From positions 1 through 44,483 of the forward strand of contig CAIRBH010000044.1 in assembly GCA_903876765.1 (NCBI GenBank): 44,483 bases of DNA. Reading direction: 5' to 3'. Position 1 is the first letter of the stretch; every line of letters starts with the position of its first letter. The position numbers and the translations under genes are program-made. The notes beneath the pieces were generated by a model. It was not told the DNA's origin. It saw only the letters and a list, made by a program, of their open reading frames with translations, and did no database searches. Shown here piece after piece: positions 9,408 through 19,224 of this stretch. This DNA comes from an uncultured Pseudomonadota bacterium (GTDB lineage: Bacteria > Pseudomonadota > Gammaproteobacteria > Burkholderiales > Methylophilaceae).

Positions 9408-9836
9408 TTAGATTTTCAATTCTTGCGGTTGTTGTGCCGCGTGCTCATGCGAACTGCCCGCATAAACCTTCATTTTTTTAATCATTGCGTAACCTAAAGG
9501 ACCTTTAGGTAACATGCCTTTTACTGCCTTTTCTAAAGCACGACCTGGAAAACGATCTTGCATTTTTGCAAAAGTAGTGGTGCTGATACCACCAGGATAA
9601 CCTGAGTGACTATGGTAAAGCTTGCCTTCGGCCTTGTTACCTGTCACTTTTAATTTATCCGCATTAATCACGACAATATAGTCACCTGTATCAACGTGTG
9701 GCGTATAAATCGTTTTATGTTTACCACGTAAACGGTGCGCAACTGCACTGGCTAAACGGCCTAGCACTAGGTCTGTGGCATCAACCACAAACCAATCGCG
9801 CTTCACTTCATGAGATTTTGCTGAGAAGGTTTTCAT
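9408..9836 (-). CDS. rplM: 50S ribosomal protein L13
   Basis: The protein has 142 residues, the standard length. Typical motifs are '[18 protein letters not shown]', '[18 protein letters not shown]' and '[20 protein letters not shown]'. L13 is an early assembly protein of the large subunit. It is first gene of the rplM–rpsI operon and has a near-consensus promoter upstream. Confidence 0.98.
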   Translation of the reverse strand: MKTFSAKSHEVKRDWFVVDATDLVLGRLASAVAHRLRGKHKTIYTPHVDTGDYIVVINADKLKVTGNKAEGKLYHSHSGYPGGISTTTFAKMQDRFPGRALEKAVKGMLPKGPLGYAMIKKMKVYAGSSHEHAAQQPQELKI

Positions 9837-9876
9837 TGTCTTATCAATACTATGAGCTAAAAAAATTAAGAGGCGG

Positions 9877-9906
9877 ATTTTATGCTGAAGCGAGGCTGTT
9901 TGTCAA
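9877..9906 (-). promoter_or_regulatory. Sigma-70 promoter of rplM–rpsI
   Basis: On the minus strand a perfect TTGACA (9906–9901) is followed after 18 bp by TAAAAT (9882–9877), about 40 bp before the rplM ATG. This is the clearest −35/−10 pair in the window. The remaining gap to 10121 is AT-rich and divergent with the next gene. Confidence 0.65.
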
Positions 9907-10121
9907 ACATTATGTTCAGCTTAAATGCGAATTATTGCAAATTACTTGAATTAAAAACTCAAGCTTAAATAAATAAGTGTGCTTGATCACTATTTAGTGC
10001 CAACTAGTTTATGCTAGGATAAACGCTGCTCAGCTATAGTAACACTTATGCTTAGCTCTTCAGGTAATTTTGGGAATGAATTTTAGCTCTAACTCACACT
10101 CATTTTAGAACTATCGACAAA

Positions 10122-11555
10122 TTGAGATTATTTACATTTTTATCTTTGCTTGTTTATACCAACTTTGGCATTGCGCTAGGTTTAGGTGATATAGCACTCA
10201 AATCTCAACTGGGTGAGCGGCTTTTAGCTACAGTCACTGTCAGTGATATTGACCCACAAGCAGATGCCAACTGCTTTGCTGTGCAGGACAACAGTGAGCC
10301 GCCTGCATTTAAAAACACTAGCCTAGTATTGCAAGCTAACCATGATGGCTATGAGCTCACCATCAGCAGCAATGAGATGGTCACAGAACCTATCATCAAT
10401 CTTAGTCTTAGTTTTATCTGTCAACCCAGTGTTAGGCGTGAATATGTATTGCTGCTAGACCTCATGCCAGTGAACGGCATTGGGCAAATACCAATAAAAG
10501 ATACAGCACCTATCTTGGCTGAGAATGTAAATTCTGCTACAAACTCAGTACTTAGTATGCCTGCAACTTTGGCTCACGACCCCCCCAATAGCGCTAACAC
10601 GGCTGCGGTAACAAGGCCTAAGAGATTGGCCATCAAAAAAATTCACGCCGCCACTAAAGTCGAAGATCAATTAAATGCTGCTTACACTGGTCAGCACATT
10701 GGCCGCATCAGAGCTGCTGCCAAAACAAAAAATCTCGTAGAGCAACCATCTCAAGTCAGTCAGGCCACATCGTCCAATCAGCCTTTTTTGGTAATTTCTG
10801 GGGATGAGGCTAACGATTTACCTGCCTTATCGCTGCGCTTAACTAAAGAGATTGATGTGAACAGACCCGCACCAGTGACCATGGTAAGTACTGAGACGGA
10901 CAGCCTAGATGAAGCGACTATGATGACTAATCGCCTCAAGCACTTAGAAGATCAAATTACCCGCTTGCAAAAACGTAACCTAGAACTAATCGCTGAGTCG
11001 GCTGAAGCAAAAAAAATTATTTGGGTTAGCCACTGGCAACAAATTTTTCTAACTGCCCTACTCGTTATTATTGGGCTTACAGGCATCACATGGTTACGCA
11101 GAAAGCTTTTGACTAGGCGTAAGAAAATTGCTGGCCCTAAGTGGTTTGATACTGAGGCTATTGCTGCACTTAGAGAAAATTCCGCTGTTGGCAAAAAACC
11201 AGCTTTTGCCGATGCTAATTTTAATGTGCAATTAAGCGAGCGTAATATTCAATCACAGGCGGTTCAAGCGGCATCTACAGAAAATGATTTACCAAAAACT
11301 TCAGCAGTAGCGTTGCCGACTTTTGATCTTGAGCAACATCCCCCGTCCGCCCCCCTCGAAGAAACGCAAAAAGATGACTTGCTGGAAAGCATAGATTTTA
11401 CTGAAATCGCTAATAACAGCGCTAGTGCAGCGACGGATGAGGCAGAAAAAATAGACCTCTTTGCATCAACAGCAGAAGTAATACTGCCAACTTTTGAGCT
11501 TGAGGAAAATGCTATGTCAGGGACACCACAAGCCACTATAAAAAAGCCTGACTAA
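10122..11555 (+). CDS. Short FimV-like membrane protein
   Basis: The protein has 477 residues. A signal peptide (1–19) leads into a FimV N-terminal domain ('LGLGDIALKSQLGERLLA', about 19–120). Then come a low-complexity linker, a coiled coil at about 265–298, a transmembrane segment at about 305–325 followed by basic residues, and an acidic cytoplasmic tail. The tail contains two copies of 'LPTF(D/E)LE' (about 398–404 and 455–461). Classical FimV/HubP proteins have a LysM domain and a C-terminal TPR/FimV-C domain; neither is visible, so this is a reduced or truncated relative. FimV family members act at the cell pole in type IV pilus function. Start is TTG at 10122; no ATG lies between the upstream in-frame stop at 10077 and it. 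It converges on ubiA with 26 bp between stops. Confidence 0.7.
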   Translation: MRLFTFLSLLVYTNFGIALGLGDIALKSQLGERLLATVTVSDIDPQADANCFAVQDNSEPPAFKNTSLVLQANHDGYELTISSNEMVTEPIINLSLSFICQPSVRREYVLLLDLMPVNGIGQIPIKDTAPILAENVNSATNSVLSMPATLAHDPPNSANTAAVTRPKRLAIKKIHAATKVEDQLNAAYTGQHIGRIRAAAKTKNLVEQPSQVSQATSSNQPFLVISGDEANDLPALSLRLTKEIDVNRPAPVTMVSTETDSLDEATMMTNRLKHLEDQITRLQKRNLELIAESAEAKKIIWVSHWQQIFLTALLVIIGLTGITWLRRKLLTRRKKIAGPKWFDTEAIAALRENSAVGKKPAFADANFNVQLSERNIQSQAVQAASTENDLPKTSAVALPTFDLEQHPPSAPLEETQKDDLLESIDFTEIANNSASAATDEAEKIDLFASTAEVILPTFELEENAMSGTPQATIKKPD

Positions 11556-11581
11556 ATTTAGCCTTAGCTAAGCAGCCCAGT

Positions 11582-12451
11582 CTAGTGAAGCAAATAATGG
11601 CTATACAAGCCAACAAACACCAATAAACCCAGCCAATTGTTGTGTAAAAACGCCTTGAAGCATAGCGCTGTTTCGCGGGTTCTAATCAAATAATAGTGAT
11701 ATACGGCAACAGTAGCAGCCATGGCCAAACCCAGATAATAGGCTGCCCCAAGCATCAACCAGTGCCCTGCAAGCATTAACAGTAATATCATTAAAGTATA
11801 AGAAATCATCACTGCCAACACGTCAAAGCGGCCAAAGGTAATAGCGGATGATAGTATGCCAATCTTGACATCATCTTCACGATCAACCATGGCGTACTCG
11901 GTATCATAGGCCACCGCCCAACATATATTAGCCAGCAGTAGCAACCATGCAATACTGGGGATGTAGCCCAATATGGCAGAAAAAGCCATGGGAATACCCC
12001 AACCAAAGGCAATGCCTAGATAGGCTTGTGGTATGGCAAAAAAACGCTTAGTAAACGGGTAAGTCGCCGCCAGCAGCATGGCGACGATAGATAGTTTAAT
12101 AGTTAGCGTATTGAGTAAACACACCAGCAAAAATGCGCTTAATACTAGGCCTAACGCCAAGCCATAGGCTTCTTTTTTTGTCACTTCATGATTGACTAGA
12201 GGTCGATGTTGGGTACGGGCTACTAAGCCATCATATTGGCTGTCTGCAATATCGTTCATCACACAACCAGCGCTACGCATTAATACCGTGCCTGTGACAA
12301 AAATCAGCACGATTGCCCAATCAGGTTTACCCTGCCCCGCAATGACCAAGGCCCACAAAGTAGGCCACAATAGCAATAAAATGCCGATAGGCTTATCTAA
12401 TCGCATTAAGCGTTCATAAGCATCTAATTTTTCAATCAATCTTTTCATCAT
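11582..12451 (-). CDS. ubiA: 4-hydroxybenzoate polyprenyltransferase
   Basis: UbiA attaches the polyprenyl tail to 4-hydroxybenzoate, the first membrane step of ubiquinone synthesis. Both Mg-diphosphate motifs are present: 'NDIADSQYD' at about residue 66 and 'DREDD' at about residue 190. The rest of the protein is hydrophobic with eight or nine membrane segments. The frame opens at TTG 12454, but ATG at 12451 overlaps the ubiC stop by one base (TGATG), indicating translational coupling, so I use 12451 (289 residues). Last gene of the gmk–rpoZ–spoT–recG–ubiC–ubiA string. Confidence 0.95.
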   Translation of the reverse strand: MMKRLIEKLDAYERLMRLDKPIGILLLLWPTLWALVIAGQGKPDWAIVLIFVTGTVLMRSAGCVMNDIADSQYDGLVARTQHRPLVNHEVTKKEAYGLALGLVLSAFLLVCLLNTLTIKLSIVAMLLAATYPFTKRFFAIPQAYLGIAFGWGIPMAFSAILGYIPSIAWLLLLANICWAVAYDTEYAMVDREDDVKIGILSSAITFGRFDVLAVMISYTLMILLLMLAGHWLMLGAAYYLGLAMAATVAVYHYYLIRTRETALCFKAFLHNNWLGLLVFVGLYSHYLLH

Positions 12452-13023
12452 CAAACTTTAATAACACTAAGTAGTTGTGGTAAAAATACTTCGGTGACCA
12501 TAATGCGTGCGTCATGCAAACTAAACACTGAACGGCGCGCCCATAAGTATAAAGGTTTGACTTGCATCGTTTGTGTCGCATGCTGATAAAGCAAATGCTG
12601 GGGTGATAACTTTTTATAAGTTAAAGGTGTGCGTTTAACTTGCGGATTAGCAAATAAGCTAGCGCCTAAAGGCTGGCTGCCTAAGCGGCGCAAGCCTGCC
12701 CATGGGCCACGCAAACTGCTAGCGGGTAATACGCTGTGGGCAAATACTAAGGCTTGTTGATTGCCCATCAACATCACTTCTCGTATCAGCGCTTTTTGGC
12801 GTACTGGCATTTTTAATAAGGACGCTTCATCCAAAAAAGCTTTTGCGCTCATTACTTGCACAGGCTGCACTAAAAAATCCGCATATTTTTTCTTTAATCG
12901 TGCCGTCAAAGAGCCTTTATCGATTAGCCAATGATGATACTTGCCGCTTTGCATAGGGTTTTTTAACCAATTAGCTCGATTGCTGTGATTTGGCTGAAAG
13001 TCATTTAAAGAAGTTTTTTTCAC
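12451..13023 (-). CDS. ubiC: Chorismate pyruvate-lyase
   Basis: UbiC converts chorismate to 4-hydroxybenzoate and pyruvate, feeding UbiA, whose gene is translationally coupled directly downstream. Recognisable parts are 'WLIDKGSLTARL' (usual 'WL…GSLT' region), 'RGPWAGLRRLGSQPLG', 'LWARRSVF' and the C-terminal 'VTEVFLP' with the catalytic glutamate. The frame is open to a TTG at 13080. A GTG at 13023 gives about 190 residues and retains the conserved N-terminal tryptophan-containing segment. An ATG at 12954 would give 167 residues and lose it. No candidate has a strong ribosome-binding site, so the start is uncertain. Confidence 0.88.
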   Translation of the reverse strand: MKKTSLNDFQPNHSNRANWLKNPMQSGKYHHWLIDKGSLTARLKKKYADFLVQPVQVMSAKAFLDEASLLKMPVRQKALIREVMLMGNQQALVFAHSVLPASSLRGPWAGLRRLGSQPLGASLFANPQVKRTPLTYKKLSPQHLLYQHATQTMQVKPLYLWARRSVFSLHDARIMVTEVFLPQLLSVIKV

Positions 13024-13102
13024 CTGGAAAATTATGCCACATAAACCTAGTGAATTAATTTCTGATGCTTTATTTAGCAAATACTAAGCCGCAACGCTTA
13101 CA

Positions 13103-15142
13103 TTAAACTTTTACTAATTGGCTCACGTCTGCCATCCACCTAGCTAAATGCTGCTCCACTGCTTGCGGATAATCGTGCAATAACTGATCGGCCAGCGTTT
13201 TAGCGGTTTGTAATAAGGCCAAGTCTCTATTTAAATCGGCAATTTTTAACATAGGCACACCACTTTGGCGCACCCCTAAAAACTCGCCGGGGCCACGTAA
13301 ATTAAGGTCTGCCTGCGCTATGGCAAAACCATCATTGCTTTCATAGATGACTTTCAAACGGGCGCGCGCCGTTTCAGATAGTTTATTTTGATAAAGTAAG
13401 ATGCAAGTGCTTTTTGCCGCCCCACGACCGACGCGGCCACGCAACTGATGCAATTGACTCAGGCCCATGCGTTCGGCGTGCTCTATCACCATTAAACTAG
13501 CATTAGGCACATCTACACCGACTTCTATTACCGTAGTTGCCACCAGCAATTGCAAATCACCGCGACTAAAAGCAGCCATCACCGCTTGTTTTTCTGCCGC
13601 TTTCATACGGCCGTGTATCAAGCCGACTTGCAATTCAGGAAAGGCTTCTTGCATCAAGGCATAAGTATCGTTTGCCGTGACTAACTGCAAGGTCTCCGAA
13701 TCCTCAATCAAAGGGCATACCCAATAAGCCTGATGCCCTTCTGCGCAAGATTCTCGCACCCGTTGTAAAATTTCATCGCGACGCACGTCTGACACCAACT
13801 TAGTGACAATTGGTGTGCGCCCTGGTGGCAACTCATTAATCACCGAGACGTCCAAATCGGCGTAATAGCTCATAGACAAAGTACGTGGAATAGGCGTGGC
13901 TGTCATCATCAGCTGGTGCGGCTCTGGCTGGCCTTTTTGGCGCAAAGCTAAACGCTGCTGTACGCCAAAACGGTGTTGCTCATCTATCATCGCTAAGCCT
14001 AATTGCTTAAACTGCACCGCCTCTTGAAACAAAGCATGCGTGCCTACGATTAACTGCGCACTGCCATTGGCAATGCTGTGCATGGCTAATTCACGGTCTT
14101 TTTTAGATTGACTACCAGTCAACCAAGCAATTTGAATGTTCAGCGGGGTCAGCCATAGCAGCATTTTTTGATAATGTTGCTCGGCTAAAATTTCTGTCGG
14201 CGCCATAAACGCCACTTGCCAGCCACTTTCTATGCTTTGCAAGGCGGCCATACAAGCGACTATTGTTTTACCACTGCCCACATCCCCCTGCAAAAGCCGC
14301 TGCATAGGGTGAGCATTGGTCAAATCATGCTCGATTTCTAGCGCTACTTTTTGTTGTGCTTGCGTCAAGGCAAAAGGCAGGCTTTTTAGCAAAGCCGAAA
14401 CTAAATTTTTAGATGGACTAAATTGTGGCGCATCCACGCTGCGGCGACGCGCATAATGTTTTCGCATAGAAAGCTGTTGCGCCAGCAGCTCATCAAAGGC
14501 CAAACGCTGCCATTCTGCTGTGGTTTTGTTTTCTAAAGCCTGTCTATCCGCCTGCGGTGCTGGGTGATGCAGAGCCTGCAAGCTGTCTGAAAAACTAGGA
14601 AACTGAAATGTTTGGTAAATATAAGCTGGCAAAGTCTCAGATAAATCGGCGTGCTTTAATGCTATGCCTATGGCTTTGCGCAAAGCGCCTTGTGTCAGCC
14701 CTGCCACGGTTGGGTAAACTGGCGTTAAGGTTTCTGCAACAAAGCTGCTTGCACCCACCGCTTTACAGGTGGGGTGCACCATTTCATAGCCAAAAAATCC
14801 GCTACGCACTTCACCATAGACCCTGAGCTTATTACCCACTTTTAAGGCAGCAATTTGGCTATGGTAAAAATGTAAAAATCTTAAGGTAAACTGGCCGCTG
14901 GCGTCTTCTAATCTGGCAATTAATGCCTTGCGGGGCTTGTAAGTGAGCTCAGCGTGTACTATTTCGCCTTCAACCTGGGCCGATTCGCCTAGCCGTAAAT
15001 CGCGCACCGCCGTCAGGTGCGTTTCATCAATATAGCGCAGCGGCAAATGGAGCAATAAGGCTTGAAGATTACCAATCCCTAGCTTGTTTAAATTGGCAAT
15101 CAGCGGCTTGCTGAAGCTGTGGATCTCGCAAAGCTTGGTCAT
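13103..15142 (-). CDS. recG: ATP-dependent DNA helicase RecG
   Basis: RecG remodels stalled replication forks and branch-migrates Holliday junctions. The 679-residue protein has the N-terminal wedge/OB region, then the helicase motor: Walker A 'GDVGSGKT' (about residue 287), motif II as 'IDEQHRFG', motif III 'MTATPIPRTL', and 'RGRVGRG' in motif VI. Start is ATG 15142; 19 bp separate it from the spoT stop, and about 80 bp separate its stop from ubiC. Length and motifs are complete. Confidence 0.97.
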   Translation of the reverse strand: MTKLCEIHSFSKPLIANLNKLGIGNLQALLLHLPLRYIDETHLTAVRDLRLGESAQVEGEIVHAELTYKPRKALIARLEDASGQFTLRFLHFYHSQIAALKVGNKLRVYGEVRSGFFGYEMVHPTCKAVGASSFVAETLTPVYPTVAGLTQGALRKAIGIALKHADLSETLPAYIYQTFQFPSFSDSLQALHHPAPQADRQALENKTTAEWQRLAFDELLAQQLSMRKHYARRRSVDAPQFSPSKNLVSALLKSLPFALTQAQQKVALEIEHDLTNAHPMQRLLQGDVGSGKTIVACMAALQSIESGWQVAFMAPTEILAEQHYQKMLLWLTPLNIQIAWLTGSQSKKDRELAMHSIANGSAQLIVGTHALFQEAVQFKQLGLAMIDEQHRFGVQQRLALRQKGQPEPHQLMMTATPIPRTLSMSYYADLDVSVINELPPGRTPIVTKLVSDVRRDEILQRVRESCAEGHQAYWVCPLIEDSETLQLVTANDTYALMQEAFPELQVGLIHGRMKAAEKQAVMAAFSRGDLQLLVATTVIEVGVDVPNASLMVIEHAERMGLSQLHQLRGRVGRGAAKSTCILLYQNKLSETARARLKVIYESNDGFAIAQADLNLRGPGEFLGVRQSGVPMLKIADLNRDLALLQTAKTLADQLLHDYPQAVEQHLARWMADVSQLVKV

Positions 15143-15161
15143 GCTAGTTCATCATGCAAAA

Positions 15162-17423
15162 CTATAGGCTTGGCTTTTTAACAACGCTCGCCACATTGCC
15201 TTTGGCTCGATTGATTCTCACCACATCGGGTATTTTGCGTAAACCACGCATTAAATCGGCTAAGTGAACGCGGTTTTTCACTTGAACGGTAAAGTAAAGA
15301 TTAGCATAGGCGCTACCGTCAGCCTCTTCCACACTGACATTGTCAATATTAGAACCAGCATCAGCGATGCCTGAAGCAATTTTAGCCAACATGCCTGGTT
15401 GATTGGCCACAGTAAGATTTAGGTTGGTTTTGAATAAGCGCTCACTTTCTGGCTCCCACTCTACGTCCAGCCATTTATCGGGGTCTAACTTAAATTTTCT
15501 AACGCTAGGACAATCATGCGTATGTATGACCAAACCTTTATCTTTATTGATAAAGCCTAGAATGGGGTCGCCAGGGATGGGTCTGCAACATTGGGCAAAT
15601 TGCACCGCCATGCCTTCAGTGCCGTGTATGGTAATCGTATCTAAAGATTTAGCGGGCAACTTGGTATGTTTTGCTAAGTTTTCATCGGTCATGGCTAATA
15701 ATTGATGGGCCACCATCAAATTTTGACGTTTGCCTAAGCCTATATCCGTCAAAATTTCAGATTTCTTTTTAAGACCATAGTCGCGTACCAGCTTTTGCCA
15801 ATGCGCTTCGGTAATGTGGCTAGGTTCAACGTGCAAAGCACGCAAAGCCTGATTGAGCATACGTTCACCTAAATGTGCTGACTCTGTCGATTGCTGTGAC
15901 TTTAAAAATTGTCGAATATGTGCGCGGGCGCGACCCGTCACCACGTAATTGAGCCAAGCAGGATTAGGTTTAGCAAGTGCGCCTGTAATAATTTCTACAT
16001 GATCGCCGTTGTGCAGTTCTGTTCGCAGTGGCGCTAAGTCTTGATTAATCCGCACAGCCACGCAACTATTGCCTATGCCAGAATGCACGGCATAGGCAAA
16101 ATCTACCGCTGTTGCGCCTTTTGGCAAAGCTAATATTTTACCTTTGGGCGTAAATACATAGACTTCATCGGGAAACAAATCAATTTTAAGATGTTCAAGA
16201 AAATCTAAAGAATCGGCACTGTCACTTTGAATTTCTAGTAAGCGCTGCAACCATTGATGAGTTTTTTGCTGCAATGCCGTGAGCTGCGCATCATTAGCCT
16301 TATAAAGCCAATGCGCCGCCACCCCAGCGTCTGCAATATTGTGCATCTCTATACTACGAATTTGCACTTCTATTGGCGTGCCAAACGGACCAAATAAAGT
16401 GGTGTGTAAAGACTGATAGCCATTCGCCTTAGGAATGGCAATGTAGTCTTTAAATTTGCTCGCGATAGGCTTATATAAAGTATGCAGCGCGCCTAAGGCA
16501 ACATAGCAGCTGGTTAAATCTTTGACGACGACACGAAATCCGTAAATATCATAAATTTGTGAAAACGCCGTCATCTTGCCAGTCATTTTCTTATAAATAC
16601 TGTAGAGATGTTTTTCGCGGCCTGATACTTCTGCATCAACGTTCATGGTCACTAGCTGGTGCTTGATGGATTCTAGTATCTTGCTCACTACTTCTTTGCG
16701 ATTACCACGTGCCGCTTTTACCGCATTAGAAATGGCCTGATAGCGCATGGGGTGTAGATACTGAAAACTTAAATCTTCTAGCTCTTGATAAATCGCATTC
16801 AAGCCTAGGCGATTGGCAATAGGCGCATAAATATCCAGCGTTTCTTTAGCAATCAGCTTTTGCTTCTCTGGCCGCATTGCCTCTAGCGTCTGCATATTAT
16901 GCAATCTATCGGCCAGTTTCACTAAAATCACCCGTACATCTTGTGACATTGCCAGTAGCATTTTGCGAAAGTTTTCTGCCTGCGCCACACTAGCACTTTG
17001 AAACTCAATTTTATCTAACTTGGTCACGCCATCGACTAGCTCGGCCACTTGCTGACCAAACTTTTCTTTAATATCCAATGTGCTAATGTCGGTATCTTCG
17101 ACAACATCATGCAGTAGCGCAGCAGAAATTGTCGGCACATCCATGTGCAGTTCAGCCAATATACAAGCCACCGATACTGGGTGGGTGATATAGGGTTCGC
17201 CTGTTTTGCGCACCACGCCCTGATGCGCCTCATCGGCATAGCGATAGGCATTCCAAATCTGGCTAATATCTTGCTGTTTGAGGTATTGCTGCAAGCGCAA
17301 AGTTAAGGCTGAACCCACAATGTCTGCTGGTAAAAGCGGAGCTGCGCCTAATTTTGATGTAGCTAGATTAATAGCATTAGGCTTTGATGATTCCGCGGTA
17401 TGGGGTGTTGCCGGTTTAGGCAT
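15162..17423 (-). CDS. spoT: Bifunctional (p)ppGpp synthetase/hydrolase
   Basis: The 753-residue protein makes and degrades the alarmone (p)ppGpp. The N-terminal HD hydrolase domain retains 'LLHDVVEDTD' (intact HD and ED residues, so hydrolase activity is expected). The synthetase domain contains 'YGFRVVV' and 'IPKANGYQSLHTT'. A TGS domain ('VYVFTPKGKILALPKGATAVD') and a C-terminal ACT domain ('NQPGMLAKIASGIADAG') follow. It directly follows rpoZ (28 bp), the common proteobacterial arrangement. No second relA lies in the window, so whether this is the sole Rel enzyme is open. Confidence 0.96.
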   Translation of the reverse strand: MPKPATPHTAESSKPNAINLATSKLGAAPLLPADIVGSALTLRLQQYLKQQDISQIWNAYRYADEAHQGVVRKTGEPYITHPVSVACILAELHMDVPTISAALLHDVVEDTDISTLDIKEKFGQQVAELVDGVTKLDKIEFQSASVAQAENFRKMLLAMSQDVRVILVKLADRLHNMQTLEAMRPEKQKLIAKETLDIYAPIANRLGLNAIYQELEDLSFQYLHPMRYQAISNAVKAARGNRKEVVSKILESIKHQLVTMNVDAEVSGREKHLYSIYKKMTGKMTAFSQIYDIYGFRVVVKDLTSCYVALGALHTLYKPIASKFKDYIAIPKANGYQSLHTTLFGPFGTPIEVQIRSIEMHNIADAGVAAHWLYKANDAQLTALQQKTHQWLQRLLEIQSDSADSLDFLEHLKIDLFPDEVYVFTPKGKILALPKGATAVDFAYAVHSGIGNSCVAVRINQDLAPLRTELHNGDHVEIITGALAKPNPAWLNYVVTGRARAHIRQFLKSQQSTESAHLGERMLNQALRALHVEPSHITEAHWQKLVRDYGLKKKSEILTDIGLGKRQNLMVAHQLLAMTDENLAKHTKLPAKSLDTITIHGTEGMAVQFAQCCRPIPGDPILGFINKDKGLVIHTHDCPSVRKFKLDPDKWLDVEWEPESERLFKTNLNLTVANQPGMLAKIASGIADAGSNIDNVSVEEADGSAYANLYFTVQVKNRVHLADLMRGLRKIPDVVRINRAKGNVASVVKKPSL

Positions 17424-17451
17424 GGCGTTGTCACAAACTATCTATCGGTGC

Positions 17452-17658
17452 TTAACTGCGTAATAAGATTTCCACGCCCACTTTACCCGCTGCAATTTCA
17501 CGTAAGGCGAGCACAGTTGATTTATCGCGCAAGCCTTGTACGTTAATTAAAGGCTCTGCGCCATTATGTAGCTGACGAGCGCGATACGCTGCCACTAAAG
17601 TTAATTGAAATCTATTGGGGATTTGCTCTAAGCAGTCATCTACCGTAATACGTGCCAT
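17452..17658 (-). CDS. rpoZ: RNA polymerase omega subunit
   Basis: This 68-residue protein opens with the family signature '[23 protein letters not shown]'-type sequence followed by 'AYRARQL'. Omega stabilises the beta' subunit and, in other proteobacteria, forms part of a ppGpp site, which fits its position between gmk and spoT. The start ATG 17658 has a purine-rich stretch (GGAAAAACC) upstream. Confidence 0.96.
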   Translation of the reverse strand: MARITVDDCLEQIPNRFQLTLVAAYRARQLHNGAEPLINVQGLRDKSTVLALREIAAGKVGVEILLRS

Positions 17659-17726
17659 GATGGTTTTTCCTGTTATGCGCTAAATAAAAGTCTTAGCTAA
17701 AATTTTAAAGATTGATCACATCAGCG

Positions 17727-17744
17727 TTTAAGTAGCTACTTAAA
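17727..17744. repeat. 18-bp perfect palindrome between gmk and rpoZ
   Basis: A loop-free 9+9 palindrome begins with TTTAAGTAG and lies eight bases past the gmk stop. There is no T run. It could be an operator or an RNA-processing/pausing site in the gmk–rpoZ message; nothing decides between these. Confidence 0.5.
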
Positions 17745-17751
17745 TGACTAA

Positions 17752-18366
17752 TTACGTGAGTGTTTGAATTAAGCCAGCGTGACGCTGCATCTGAACTAAG
17801 ACTGCCAAACGATGCGAACGCACAATGGCTCGAATATCTTGCAAGGCAACATCAAAGTCATCGTTGATTGTAACATAATCGAACTCAGCTACGTGACGCA
17901 TTTCTGTTCGGGCTGCTGCGACTCGCTTGGCGATTACCTCGGCACTGTCTTGACCACGACTATTGAGCCTCTGCGCTAGTGCATCTATCGAGGGCGGCAA
18001 TATAAAAATACTAATGGCTTGCGGGTAGAGCCGTCTGACTTGCGCCGCCCCCTGCCAATCTATCTCTAGTACAACATCATAAGCTTGTTTTAACAATGTC
18101 TGCACCGCAGACTGAGCCGTGCCATAACGCGCCCCATGCACTTCTGCACTTTCTAAAAACTGGGCTTGGCCTAGCATGGCCAGAAATGTTGCATCATCAA
18201 CAAAGTGATAGTCCAGGCCATTCACCTCGCTAGGCCTAGGCTGACGTGTGGTGTGAGAAATAGAAAGTTTTAACTGTGCATCATCGGCTAATAAGGCTTT
18301 AATTAAGCTGGTTTTGCCCGCCCCTGAAGCTGCGGTGATAATAAAAAGATTGCCGTTAGTCATCAT
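17752..18366 (-). CDS. gmk: Guanylate kinase
   Basis: Gmk phosphorylates GMP to GDP with ATP. The P-loop 'AASGAGKTSL' (residues about 13–22), the GMP-binding 'SHTTRQPRPSEVNGLDYHF' and the lid 'RLNSRGQDS' are all present in a normal 204-residue protein. Two tandem ATGs (18366, 18363) are possible starts. First gene of the gmk–rpoZ–spoT–recG–ubiC–ubiA run; the Anbu gene lies 43 bp upstream on the same strand. Confidence 0.96.
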   Translation of the reverse strand: MMTNGNLFIITAASGAGKTSLIKALLADDAQLKLSISHTTRQPRPSEVNGLDYHFVDDATFLAMLGQAQFLESAEVHGARYGTAQSAVQTLLKQAYDVVLEIDWQGAAQVRRLYPQAISIFILPPSIDALAQRLNSRGQDSAEVIAKRVAAARTEMRHVAEFDYVTINDDFDVALQDIRAIVRSHRLAVLVQMQRHAGLIQTLT

Positions 18367-18409
18367 TTACCGTTACTTATCATTTAATCCACCCTTGAAC
18401 TGCGCTCAA

Positions 18410-19144
18410 TTAGCACCAATCTGGGTTGGGCAATGCGCTAAATACTGACTTCAATCCCTCAGCCCAACCTTGCCTAACCTGTAAATAATAAGGGTCGTTC
18501 TCGGTAATTCTTTGCTGGCAATCGGCATGTAAGGTATCTACTCTATATAGCAACAAATCAATAGGCGCTGCCACACTGACGTTACTGCGTATAGTAGAGT
18601 CAAATGAAATCAATAAGCATTTTACCGCATCCATCATTTCTGTATTGTATTTAACCACACGGTCGATAATAGGCTTACCGTACTTGGTTTCACCTATTTG
18701 AAAATAAGGGGTTTCACTACAAGTTTCTATAAAGTTTCCCGCTGCATAGACATTAAACAATCTCGGTTTTTCACCTTTAATTTGCCCGCCGAGCAAAATA
18801 CTGGCATTAAATTCTATGTGATGATTTTTAAGGTATTCGGCATCTCGCTCAAAGGCTGCTCTTAGCTCGGAGCCGACTAAACCTGCCGCTTCAAATAAAC
18901 TATCTACATTATGTAAATGCTTGCTAGCTTTTTTATTGCTTTCTATGGCGGCCTTTAAATGGCCGATGACAGACTGCGTAATCGCTAAATTACCCGCCGT
19001 CATTAAGACGATGACACGGTCATTTTTAACTTCAAACACGTGCATCTTAGGGGAAATGGCAACTTGATCTACCCCAGCGTTGGTGCGCGTATCAGAAGCA
19101 AATACCAAGCCTTGTTTTAACAATAGTCCTACGCAATAAGTCAT
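18410..19144 (-). CDS. Anbu: proteasome-like N-terminal-nucleophile hydrolase
   Basis: The 244-residue protein begins 'MTYCVGLLLKQGLVFASDTRTNAGVDQV', the Anbu/BPH signature. After methionine removal, Thr2 would be the N-terminal nucleophile, with the usual Asp (SDTR) and Lys ('SPKM', about residue 33) of the active site. Anbu is a self-compartmentalising relative of HslV and proteasome beta subunits with an unknown substrate. It shares the strand and neighbourhood with transglutaminase-like, alpha-E and ATP-grasp genes, the established Anbu context. The gap of about 135 bp to the next gene upstream suggests it may also have its own transcript. Confidence 0.9.
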   Translation of the reverse strand: MTYCVGLLLKQGLVFASDTRTNAGVDQVAISPKMHVFEVKNDRVIVLMTAGNLAITQSVIGHLKAAIESNKKASKHLHNVDSLFEAAGLVGSELRAAFERDAEYLKNHHIEFNASILLGGQIKGEKPRLFNVYAAGNFIETCSETPYFQIGETKYGKPIIDRVVKYNTEMMDAVKCLLISFDSTIRSNVSVAAPIDLLLYRVDTLHADCQQRITENDPYYLQVRQGWAEGLKSVFSALPNPDWC

Positions 19145-19224
19145 AACTCACTCTTCTATAATCTAGCCCAAATCATACCATTAGCCATGGCCTAACTTAA
19201 CAGAAATTCTTAATATCAGTTAGT

